From positions 1 through 18,609 of the forward strand of contig SVUD01000036.1 in NCBI GenBank assembly GCA_015063445.1: DNA of 18,609 nucleotides, given 5' to 3'. The stretch is from Oscillospiraceae bacterium (GTDB taxonomy: Bacteria > Bacillota_A > Clostridia > Oscillospirales > CAG-272). Every line of letters starts with the position of its first letter. Position 1 is the first letter of the stretch. Under the pieces are notes generated by a model that had not been told where the DNA came from, did no database searches, and saw nothing but the letters and a program-made list of their open reading frames with translations. The position numbers and the translations under genes were made by a program. Below, one piece after another: positions 1-7,500 of this stretch.

Positions 1-53
1 AACGGAGAAAACCTCCGGTTTTCAACCTTAGTCCTTTAAATTTTCATAAAAGT

Positions 54-97
54 ACGGCAGAGGCACTGTGATTTTTACAGTACTTCTGCCGTTTTTT
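54..97 (+). terminator. Terminator hairpin, probably shared by convergent transcripts
   Basis: A 16-base arm at 54-69 pairs with 77-92 around a 7-base loop (one wobble, one mismatch). It is followed by a run of six T (92-97), so on the plus strand it is a good Rho-independent terminator for a gene to the left of the window. A-rich sequence before the stem also gives some U on the minus-strand RNA, so it may end the trmO operon as well. Bases 98-232 between it and trmO show nothing else I can support. A smaller GGAG/CTCC hairpin followed by TTTT lies at 4-22, at the window edge. Confidence 0.7.
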
Positions 98-232
98 GTT
101 CGGTTACGCCTAAATGACGCAGCCCCTTATTTGTAACTCAAACTATAAATCAATATGCTTTGTTTGTAACGCAACCGTACAATAAATATGATATTCTATA
201 AATCGGGTTAACATTAATACGTTGTAATAAAG

Positions 233-907
233 TCATTTTTTCACCTTAACGTCGGTAACCGTCAGCGTGGTATCACTTGCCTTGAAGGATATCTCGTAGT
301 CGGCAAAATCAAACGTGTATATTCTTTCACTGTCATCGATATACGAGGGACGGGGATCGTTTTCGAGTATCGTTATGAGTCCCGCGCGCTTTTCCTCATT
401 TATTAATGAAAGAAGATTTTCGGGGAATGAAACCGAAAGAGAATAATCCATAACGCCGTCGGCAAAGCCGCCTATCGCATCCGGGTGACTGTCGGTATAC
501 GCAAGATACGGCTTGATATCGTAAATAGGCGTTCCGTCAAGCAGATCCGCTCCGCCGACGAGAAGCACAGTACCTCTGTCGGCAGTTTCTTCTACGGATA
601 TAAGCTTTACCGAGGATAGACCTATCGGGTTTGGGCGAAACGGAGAGCGTGTAGCAAAAACGCCCATTCTCTTATTTCCTCCAAGACGAGGCGGCCTCAC
701 AGTCGGCGACCAGCTCTCTCGCTCTGCCTTTGAAAAATTCCAGATAAGCCATAGATGTGAATAGCCTTCAATTCCTCTCAGCGCTTCCTTAACTCTGTAT
801 TCGGGCTCGAAAACTATTACCGAAATAAAGCCGTCCGCAATTCCGCTTTGACGGGGAATACCAAACTTTTCCTTGAAGTCGTTGTGTATACGGGCAATTA
901 TCTTCAT
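233..907 (-). CDS. trmO: tRNA (N6-threonylcarbamoyladenosine(37)-N6)-methyltransferase TrmO
   Basis: TrmO (TsaA/YaeB family) uses S-adenosylmethionine to methylate t6A37 in certain tRNAs in the cytoplasm. The protein carries the family signature: an IPRQSG segment near the N-terminus, SHLWLIW, RPPRLGG, then MGVFATRSPFRPNPIG, LLDGTPIYDIKPYL and SHPDA, with a C-terminal NDPRPSY that matches the DPRP of E. coli TrmO. The length of 224 residues is close to the E. coli protein (about 235). I chose the ATG at 905-907. It sits one base after the stop of the upstream MIF-like gene and has a GGGAG about 12 bases upstream. The frame is open further upstream, but the extra 22 residues would overlap that gene and do not look like the family. 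It is the last gene of the fol operon, and its expression is probably coupled to the gene before it. Confidence 0.95.
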   Translation of the reverse strand: MKIIARIHNDFKEKFGIPRQSGIADGFISVIVFEPEYRVKEALRGIEGYSHLWLIWNFSKAERESWSPTVRPPRLGGNKRMGVFATRSPFRPNPIGLSSVKLISVEETADRGTVLLVGGADLLDGTPIYDIKPYLAYTDSHPDAIGGFADGVMDYSLSVSFPENLLSLINEEKRAGLITILENDPRPSYIDDSERIYTFDFADYEISFKASDTTLTVTDVKVKK

Positions 908-908
908 A

Positions 909-1253
909 TCAGAAGTTTTCTCCCGCAAAGCCCCAATGCTCAAACTCCGAATATTTAACGTAGGTTCTTTCAAGCGGCACGCCGAGAATTTTGTTTACCG
1001 CAAGGCAAATAGCACGAGTCATATCGTCATAAGCCTTGTCTGATGCTCCGCCGAGAAGGTCAACGCTCACCATAGCGCACTCTCCGTCAGCATTGCCGCG
1101 GAATGCCATTTTTTGCTCACCGCTGAAATTAAGCATAAGCCAAGCCTCGCTTTTTCCGGGGATAAGCGTTATGATTTTTCCGAATTCTTTTCTCAAAATT
1201 TCTTCGGTATTTTCATTAATTTTTACAGTCGTTTTCAAATCGATAAATGGCAT
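909..1253 (-). CDS. MIF-like tautomerase (phenylpyruvate tautomerase family)
   Basis: This is a 114-residue homologue of macrophage migration inhibitory factor, in the tautomerase superfamily. The start is Met-Pro-Phe-Ile, so removal of Met exposes the N-terminal proline that acts as the catalytic base in this superfamily. The C-terminal ERTYVKYSEFEHWGF aligns with the DRVYINYYDMNAANVGW end of human MIF, and the middle has the usual KSEAWLMLNF and MAFRG strands. Members form trimers and tautomerise phenylpyruvate-like keto acids; the natural bacterial substrate is generally unknown. A clear AAGGAG lies 8 bases upstream of the ATG. It sits between folC (33 bases) and trmO (1 base) in one operon, and the folate context gives no obvious role. 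The family call is secure; the function is not. Confidence 0.9.
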   Translation of the reverse strand: MPFIDLKTTVKINENTEEILRKEFGKIITLIPGKSEAWLMLNFSGEQKMAFRGNADGECAMVSVDLLGGASDKAYDDMTRAICLAVNKILGVPLERTYVKYSEFEHWGFAGENF

Positions 1254-1286
1254 AATAAAACTCCTTTATATACTAAAATGTAAATG

Positions 1287-2552
1287 TTAGTTTTCAAAAT
1301 CACTTAAACATTCTTCTGTAAAGTCCTTATATAAGTACAACGAACCGCATACGATTGTAAGCTTTCCGAGTGAGATTGCCTCGTCGTATGCGTCTTTGAT
1401 GCTTTCGTAAAACTTGCCGTCATACCCAAGCTTTGAGGCTCTTTTATAAAGCTCTTCCGCTCCCGAAGCTCTTGGGTTGTTTTTGACCGTTGTGTATAAA
1501 AAATCCGTGTCGGAATACGAAAGCATCTTTAGGGATTGCTCGATTTCCTTATCTCTCATACAGGCGAAAATAACCGTTTTTGGTACGTCGCCGAAGTATC
1601 TTCGCACTGAAGCAACGAGAGCCTCAATGCCGTTTTCATTGTGTCCGCCGTCATAAATAACGGTCGGATTTTCACGGATAAGCTCAAATCTTGCGGGATT
1701 TTTTGCCCTTGCGATTCCGCTTTTTATATAGCTTTCATCAATGCCAAGCTCCCTTGCCGCAAGAACCGCGAGAGAAGCATTTTCAATCTGATGATATCCG
1801 GAAATACCGCATTCGATATCCAATATTCCGTCAATTTCAAACACCTCGTGAATACCGTTGATGCGTGAGGGAGTAGGATTAGCAACTATGACCGTCGAGC
1901 CCTTTTTACTTGCCTCAGCTTCAATTACGGCAAGAGCGTCGTCCGTCTGCTTGACCGTAATAACCTTGCTCGTTTTACATGCTTCCTTTATTATGCCCGC
2001 CTTGGCTGAGGCTATTTCGGCTATCGTGTTACCGAGATATCCCGTATGGTCTATTCCAAGCCGTGTTATAATGGCGATCTCGTTACCTTCAATAACGTTG
2101 GTTGCGTCAAATTCACCGCCGAGTCCAACCTCAAGCACTACGATATCGCATTTTTTGCGCTCAAAGTAGCAGAATGCCGCCGCAGTCCATATTTCAAATT
2201 GAGTCGGAGCGAGAGAAAGCTCGTCCTCAACCTCTTTTGATAACGGCTCGATAATTCCGAGAATATCGGAAAGCTCATCATCGGGAATATCCTCACCCGA
2301 AATGCTGATGCGCTCGTTCACCTTGATAAGATTAGGGGAAATATATTTTCCAACCTTAAATCCCGCATCCTCTAAAATACAAGCCATATTTGAGGAAACG
2401 GAGCCCTTGCCGTTAGTACCTGCGATATGAATGAATTTCAGCTTTTTCTCGGGATTGCCGAGCTTTTGTAATAGCAAAGCGATTCTTTCAAGCCCGGGTA
2501 CAGTGACCGCTTGAAAGCTGTTTGCGTAGGTTTTAAAATCGTTGTTTTTCAT
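1287..2552 (-). CDS. folC: Folylpolyglutamate synthase / dihydrofolate synthase FolC
   Basis: FolC is an ATP-dependent ligase of the Mur ligase superfamily. It adds glutamate to folates, which retains them in the cell, and in many bacteria it also makes dihydrofolate from dihydropteroate. The 421-residue length is normal. Visible motifs are the P-loop HIAGTNGKGSVS at about residues 42-53, the LEVGLGGEFDATN segment with the Mg/folate-site glutamate, GIDHTGYLGNT, the central-to-C-terminal linker NPARFE, and YDGGHNENG opening the C-terminal domain. Its ATG overlaps the folT stop by four bases (ATGA), so translation is coupled to the transporter. The pair makes sense together: FolT imports folate and FolC traps it as polyglutamate. 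Confidence 0.95.
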   Translation of the reverse strand: MKNNDFKTYANSFQAVTVPGLERIALLLQKLGNPEKKLKFIHIAGTNGKGSVSSNMACILEDAGFKVGKYISPNLIKVNERISISGEDIPDDELSDILGIIEPLSKEVEDELSLAPTQFEIWTAAAFCYFERKKCDIVVLEVGLGGEFDATNVIEGNEIAIITRLGIDHTGYLGNTIAEIASAKAGIIKEACKTSKVITVKQTDDALAVIEAEASKKGSTVIVANPTPSRINGIHEVFEIDGILDIECGISGYHQIENASLAVLAARELGIDESYIKSGIARAKNPARFELIRENPTVIYDGGHNENGIEALVASVRRYFGDVPKTVIFACMRDKEIEQSLKMLSYSDTDFLYTTVKNNPRASGAEELYKRASKLGYDGKFYESIKDAYDEAISLGKLTIVCGSLYLYKDFTEECLSDFEN

Positions 2553-3064
2553 ATAAGCTGTTCCAGAGGCTTTTTAATAGCCTTAAGTGTAAAGTAATAG
2601 AATAGAATTCTTATAGGAAGATTTATAAGAGCATTGACGGACCTTGAAATAAAGGTAAATTCCCAAGTCCAGCCGTACATAAATACGAACACGGGAGATT
2701 TTACGAGAATTTCAATGAAAACTGCGATAACGCCGAAGCAAATGACAGTTCTTACAAAGGAATGCTTTCCCTTGAAGCAGATTCCCATAATAATTCCCGA
2801 TAAAAGCTGCGCCGCGGTTATCCAAGGATTTGGAGCGTAGCCCGAGAATAGAGAACCGATAACGTCCGCTGTTAGATATGATGCTCCCGCATAAATAGGG
2901 CCCGCAACGTACGCCGCTATTGCAATGGGCAAAAATCCTATCTCAAACCTGAATGGCGTTCCCTCGGGGGAAAAGCCCAAAAATCTTGTAAAAACTACAG
3001 ACAGCGCCGCCATAGCCGCGCTTACCGAAATAAAGAGCAACTGCTCTTTGCTTTTTCTTTTCAA
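2549..3064 (-). CDS. folT: Folate ECF transporter substrate-binding (S) component FolT
   Basis: A small hydrophobic protein of 171 residues with about six membrane segments, typical of S components of energy-coupling factor transporters. The N-terminus has the positive KRKSKE then a first helix (LLFISVSAAMAALSVVFTRF), then FRFEIGFLPIAIAAYVAGPIYAG and a loop GYAPNPW typical of the FolT group. It would capture folates at the membrane and work with EcfT/EcfA proteins encoded elsewhere. I chose the TTG start at 3062-3064 because a GGAGG lies 10 bases upstream (3075-3079). A longer reading from GTG at 3094 would place the Shine-Dalgarno inside the gene. The THF riboswitch directly upstream supports the folate specificity. 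It overlaps folC by four bases. Confidence 0.9.
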   Translation of the reverse strand: MKRKSKEQLLFISVSAAMAALSVVFTRFLGFSPEGTPFRFEIGFLPIAIAAYVAGPIYAGASYLTADVIGSLFSGYAPNPWITAAQLLSGIIMGICFKGKHSFVRTVICFGVIAVFIEILVKSPVFVFMYGWTWEFTFISRSVNALINLPIRILFYYFTLKAIKKPLEQLI

Positions 3065-3074
3065 AATAAAAACA

Positions 3075-3113
3075 CCTCCATAGCACAGAATCACATCTTA
3101 CGAACCATGGAGG
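3075..3113 (-). promoter_or_regulatory. Hairpin that can sequester the folT Shine-Dalgarno
   Basis: On the minus strand CCTCCAT (3113-3107) is perfectly complementary to ATGGAGG (3081-3075), which contains the folT ribosome binding site. The intervening 25 bases would form the loop. It lies between the riboswitch aptamer and the start codon, so it is the likely expression platform, acting on translation. I see no U-tract terminator here. A short TCC-GAAA-GGA hairpin at 3130-3121 lies between the aptamer and this element and may take part in the switch. The mechanism is inferred from pairing only. Confidence 0.6.
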
Positions 3114-3129
3114 AAATTAATCCTTTCGG

Positions 3130-3274
3130 AACAGTGGGATGCGGCCGATAAACCGCAGATAAAAAAGAAAGCGTTAAACTCAAAATTCTCCGAGCTGTGC
3201 TTTGATTTGCACCATTCGTCCCTGCGACAACTCCCCGTCCGCAGAGCACTAAACGCATATCGGCCTACTCTGTT
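3130..3274 (-). promoter_or_regulatory. Tetrahydrofolate (THF) riboswitch
   Basis: Reading the minus strand, AACAG (3274-3270) pairs with CTGTT (3134-3130) to close the aptamer. Next comes the conserved GAGTAGG, with GCCGATA pairing with TATCGGC. The conserved TGCGTTTAGTG follows, then a CTGCG/CGCAG hairpin whose loop continues to GACGAA. The 3' part has GCGGTTTATCGGC and the hallmark GCATCCCAC. These blocks and their order match the THF riboswitch found upstream of folT genes in Clostridia. The gene downstream is folT, as expected. The element is longer than the roughly 90-100 bases usual for the class, because of extra sequence between the GACGAA block and the 3' strand. Confidence 0.9.
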
Positions 3275-3335
3275 ATATGTATAAAATTGTATTGCGCCTT
3301 AGAGGGCGAAAAAATATTAAAAATATTATGCTCCT

Positions 3336-3364
3336 ATTTTAGCACAAAAAAACGGGCAAATCAA
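3336..3364 (-). promoter_or_regulatory. Candidate promoter of the folT-folC-MIF-trmO operon
   Basis: On the minus strand TTGATT (3364-3359), a 17-base spacer and TAAAAT (3341-3336) predict a start near 3329 and a leader of about 265 bases holding the riboswitch. The region 3275-3520 is very AT-rich, so other hexamers can be proposed (for example TACAAT near 3287-3292 with a T6 -35). A CGCC/GGCG inverted repeat at 3295-3308 lies between promoter and aptamer. Otherwise I see no gene in 3275-3540. Confidence 0.45.
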
Positions 3365-3520
3365 TACTTTTTTTAATATTAGCCAAAATATGTATTTTGC
3401 GCTCGGAAAAAATATGCATATCAAAGCCTTTTTTTATTGAATTTAAATGATGCGAAAAATTGTACTTTTTTGTTGTAAAATAGTAAAAACTATCAAATTT
3501 AATATTAAAAATCAAAGATT

Positions 3521-3537
3521 TGTACCGTGATGGTACA
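3521..3537 (-). terminator. Weak terminator-like hairpin after the araC-family gene
   Basis: A perfect 6-bp inverted repeat, TGTACC/GGTACA with a 5-base loop, starts three bases after the stop codon of the regulator gene. On the minus strand it is followed by a T-rich but interrupted stretch. The position fits a terminator. The short stem and poor U-tract keep confidence low; it could also be an operator. Confidence 0.4.
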
Positions 3538-3540
3538 CCT

Positions 3541-4368
3541 TTAAAACAAGCAGATATCCACAGAAACCACGAAGTCCTTTCTCATTCTGTATTCGTTAGG
3601 AGAAAGCCCCGTATTCTTTTTGAAATGGCGGTAAAAGTTTCTTTCGCTCCCGAATCCGCACTGCAGAGCGATATCGAGTACGGTCATATCGGTTTCAAGC
3701 AGAAGCGGTATCGCATTGTCGACACGCAGAGTTGATAAAAGGGATGTGAAGTTCGTTTTAGCTATTCCGTTTATTGCCCGTGAAAGATTTTTCTGGCAGC
3801 AGCCAACCCCCTTTGCAACGTCATCAATCGTTATATCACTACCCTTGTTTTCATTCATAAATAGGATTGCCTTTGAAAAAATATCGTCGCTTGCCGCCTG
3901 CTCACATAAGGTTATCTGATCCTTGAAATCGGAAAGGAAGGAGTATATAAAGCCCTTTATCTTAAGCTCGGAAATTTTTTGCCTCGCGTGTATTCTCTTA
4001 ATTATCGGCTCTAAATTTTCTTCATCAACCTTGAAGACCGAGCGCTCACCGACAAGAGTACTGTTCGATTTAAAAAAGCTTTTTGCGAGGGATGACGAAA
4101 AATTAAACCTGTAATATTCGGTTCTGTCCTCACGGTCATATGAATGAGGCTGATATGGGAATAAGAGCGCCGCTTCGCCCGCAGATATAGTCTCGGGCTC
4201 ACGTGTAGCAACGTTTAACGTGATCTTTCCGCTAAGAACGTATAATATTTCCGCGCTCCTATGAATGTGAGTGGGGATAAAGAGCGTTCGGTTGTTTCCG
4301 TATGCGTTCAAATGCTCCTTGAAGCGAAATTGAGCATACTGCTCCTGTAAGTTGCCGAAATATCTCAT
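3541..4368 (-). CDS. AraC-family transcriptional regulator with N-terminal cupin sensor
   Basis: A 275-residue two-domain regulator. The N-terminal half is a cupin-like sensor (HIHRSAEILYVLSG, then an AGEAALLFPYQPHSY strand pattern) that would bind a small effector, probably a sugar. The last 100 residues hold the paired helix-turn-helix of the family, with ITIDDVAKGVGCCQKNLSR as the first motif and MTVLDIALQCGFGSERNFYRHFKKNTGLSPNEYR as the strongly conserved second one. I chose the ATG at 4366-4368: it has GGAGG five bases upstream. A TTG ten codons further upstream would lie before the predicted transcription start of a consensus promoter. The gene diverges from the giant surface protein gene, which it probably controls, and possibly itself. 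Confidence 0.9.
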   Translation of the reverse strand: MRYFGNLQEQYAQFRFKEHLNAYGNNRTLFIPTHIHRSAEILYVLSGKITLNVATREPETISAGEAALLFPYQPHSYDREDRTEYYRFNFSSSLAKSFFKSNSTLVGERSVFKVDEENLEPIIKRIHARQKISELKIKGFIYSFLSDFKDQITLCEQAASDDIFSKAILFMNENKGSDITIDDVAKGVGCCQKNLSRAINGIAKTNFTSLLSTLRVDNAIPLLLETDMTVLDIALQCGFGSERNFYRHFKKNTGLSPNEYRMRKDFVVSVDICLF

Positions 4369-4398
4369 TTTTGCCTCCGATTCCTTATTCTGTCGCAA

Positions 4399-4427
4399 AT
4401 TATACCACTTTTGTCCTAAGTTGTCAA
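4399..4427 (-). promoter_or_regulatory. Consensus promoter of the AraC-family gene
   Basis: On the minus strand TTGACA (4427-4422), a 17-base spacer and TATAAT (4404-4399) form a perfect sigma-70/sigma-A promoter. The predicted start is near 4392, 24 bases upstream of the chosen ATG. Its -35 element physically overlaps the -35 of the divergent promoter. Confidence 0.85.
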
Positions 4428-4450
4428 TAGCATTGTGATATTATTATATT
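4421..4450 (+). promoter_or_regulatory. Promoter of the giant secreted protein gene
   Basis: TTGTCA (4421-4426), an 18-base spacer and TATATT (4445-4450) predict a start near 4457. The -35 shares six bases with the -35 of the opposite araC-family promoter, so the two polymerases probably compete. The promoter is weaker than its partner and so suited to activation by the AraC-type protein. Confidence 0.6.
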
Positions 4451-4452
4451 AG

Positions 4453-4480
4453 AAGCTGTGTATTTTGATATTTACAGCTT
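4453..4480 (+). promoter_or_regulatory. Inverted repeat at the 5' end of the giant gene's transcript
   Basis: AAGCTGT (4453-4459) and ACAGCTT (4474-4480) form a perfect 7-bp inverted repeat with a 14-base centre, just at and after the predicted transcription start. It could be a 5' stem-loop that stabilises the message or an operator for the divergent regulator. The gene's AGGAG follows at 4494-4498, seven bases before the ATG. Confidence 0.4.
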
Positions 4481-4505
4481 AACGTAACAGAATAGGAGAA
4501 AAGCT

Positions 4506-7500
4506 ATGAAAAAAGCAATGAATTCAAAAAAGAGAATCACCTCTCTTGTAATTCTTCTTATGCTCTTTGTTACCGTCTTTTCTGCCATTGCGGTTGTCGG
4601 CAGCGCCGAAACCGAGGCGATAATCGAGGACGGCAGAGCATTTACGCTTGAAGACGATCTGTCTTTGATAAAGGATCTTGAAAGCGTACCTAAAACCTTC
4701 GAGGCAACTATAAAGGTGCCGACCTCGCAAAACAGAGCGGGTGTAATATTTGGAAATTACAGCTCCTCTGACGGAAGCACTCTTAATTTCGAGATTGCCG
4801 CGGGCGGTAAGCCTCGTCTTTATATGAGAGACGAAAACGGAAATCTCTTCGATATCACCTTCAACGTTGATATAAGACGTGACACATTCGTTCACGTTGC
4901 TATAACGCACAGCGTTTTATCTGACGGAAACTCGGAATTCACACTTTACGTAGACGGAGTAAAATCCGCAACCGTAACCAACGCAACTGCGTGTGAGCTT
5001 GATGCGGAGCTTCTTCAAAGAGAAGTAACCCTTATGCTTGCCCGTGACGGAAGATGGAGAAACGAGCAGTACTTTAAGGGCAATATCAGAAGTCTCGGAC
5101 TTTATTTCGAGCCCCTTACCGCAGATGAGATATCGGGCGTATATCAGAGCGGCATTGACGCAAATATTTCGAGCCGTATAGCGTATTACGACCTCACAAA
5201 AGAAAGCAATAACAGTGGTAAGTACGTTAGTGATTCCACGGGAAACGGATACGATTTTGCAAGCATATTCTATTTTCGTGAGGAATCGGTAGGAGATTAC
5301 GATTATTCCTTTGCTATAGTAGGAGATACTCAGTGCCTTGTAGAGCACGATAATGAAAATGAGGATTCCTATTATACGAACGCAATATACGATTGGCTCG
5401 TCAAAAACAAGGACTCAAAGAAGATAAAATACGTCCTCGGACTCGGTGACGTAACGCAGGATAATATTGATGCCGAGTGGGAGGTCGCAAAGGCGCAGAT
5501 ATCAAAGCTTAACGGTGTTTTGCCTTACTCTCTTGTAACGGGAAATCACGATTCTGTGGCGCAGCTTGATAAGTATTTTGCTCAAAATGTAAACTTTGAT
5601 TCCCAAGAGATAGGATATTACAGCGGAACAAGTCTTGGTAACTACTATGTTAAGTTCACCGCAGGCGGCAACAAATATATGATAGTTGCGCTTCAGTTTG
5701 CGCCCAATAACGCCATGATAGAGTGGGCGAATAACGTTATAGGAACCAACCCCGAGTACAGCGTTATAATCACTACTCACGCATACCTTGACGGAGACGG
5801 AGACGTGCTCGTTGCGGGAGACGGAGGATCGCCCAGCCATTACAACAAAAACAATCCCAACGGTGACGTGATGTGGGAAAAGCTTGTTTCGAAAAATCGC
5901 AATATCAAGATGATTTTCTCGGGACATATAGCGGCAGATAATATCGTATACAGATGTGACGAGGGCGAAGAGGGAAATAACGTCTATCAGCTTCTCGTTA
6001 ACCCTCAGGGAATGGACCATACGTACTTGTATGAAACCGGAATGGTCGCAATGCTTTACTTCTCGAACGGCGGAAACACCGTTAAGGTAGAGTACATATC
6101 AGCATTTGATTCATTAAAGGCGCAGGAGACTGACGAAACCGCCGAGGACGTACTCTTTGGCAGAAAGAATCAGTTCACGCTTAACTTCGAAGAAAAGCCC
6201 GTAGCGGACAAGGGCGAGATAAACGTATGGCTCATCGGCGGTCAGTCCAACGCAGTCGGATACGCAAACGACCTCACAGCATACGTCGGTAAGGATTCAC
6301 GCTACATAAACGGCTTTGAAAACGTTCTTTACTACGGCTACGGTGAGCAGTGGGTGAGCAATTTCGTACCCACAAGAGTAGGTCTCGGACAGACTAATAA
6401 GAAATCGGGAAATGAAATAGGTATAGCGAGTGCGCTCGGTAATACGGGCGAGATGCACGCCATAATCAAATATGCGGAGGGCGGAACGTATCTTGCGCCC
6501 ACGAGCGCCGCAAAGGGAACGTGGACGTCTCCCTCGTATATCACCGATAACTCTATCAGCACCGACGGAAACAAAATAGGATATCTTTACAACAGCTTTA
6601 TCGACACCGTTGAAAGCGCAATATACGAGCTTCGCGCAATGGGCTACACTCCCGTAATTCAGGGAATGTGGTGGATGCAGGGCTGCGCTGAAAGCTATGA
6701 CGCATACAGCGAGCAGTACGAAGCGCTTCTTTGCGCTCTTATCAAGGATGTCAGAACGGACGTTGAAGAGAGAACGGGTGTAGAGAGCAGCGATATGCCC
6801 TTTGTATTCGGTAAGATCATATTCAATCCCAACGGTGAAAAAATCCCTTCGGGATATCTTGAAGAGGGTTCATACTATAACAAGGTACTTGAGGCTCAGC
6901 GTAACGTTGCGAACGACGAAACTATTAAAAACGTTTGTATGCTAGATGCAAAAACGGGCTTTGCATCGGGCTTTGGTCAGATTGATACCTGGCATTATAA
7001 CGCGGCAACGCAGGAATATCTCGGCATCGAATTTGTAAATGCTGTTAACGCCTTTAACGGAAAGTGCATAGTATCGGGCTCGGGCGATAACGCAAGCATT
7101 GCTGGCGGTGGACTTTACAGTGCCGGTGACACAGTTACGGTAACCTTTAATGCGCTTGACGGCTTCTCGGTTAACAGCGTTCTTATGAGTGTTGGCGGAG
7201 CTGCCGCAACTTCTATAAATCTCACCGATGGTAAATATACATTTACATCTGACGGTCAAAACGTAGTATTCTCTATAGAAACCGTCGGCGGTAATGAAGA
7301 GAATACAGGTTACGGTACTATCCCCTCAGAGTATCCTAAAAGCGAGTATCCCTTCGCTATCTTTATGAACGGTGAATTCCTTGTAGCAAAGGCAAATTGG
7401 ACTAGTGCGGTAATAGCGGCTCACGAGCAGCTTCGCGGCTCCTTGGGCGAGGGAAATGAGGTTGTGGTTCTTCTTCGTACGGACTACACCACAAGTGTCC

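Noticed and set aside
1036..2840. Plus-strand open frames opposite the fol operon genes
   Set aside because: They overlap folT, folC and the MIF-like gene, which have clear motifs and operon spacing. The translations show no recognisable domain.
3065..3094. GTG at 3094 as the folT start
   Set aside because: It would place the GGAGG at 3075-3079 inside the gene and has no ribosome binding site of its own. The TTG at 3064 has ideal spacing.
3520..4114. Plus-strand open frames opposite the AraC-type gene
   Set aside because: The minus-strand frame has a full AraC HTH; these are complementary-frame artefacts.
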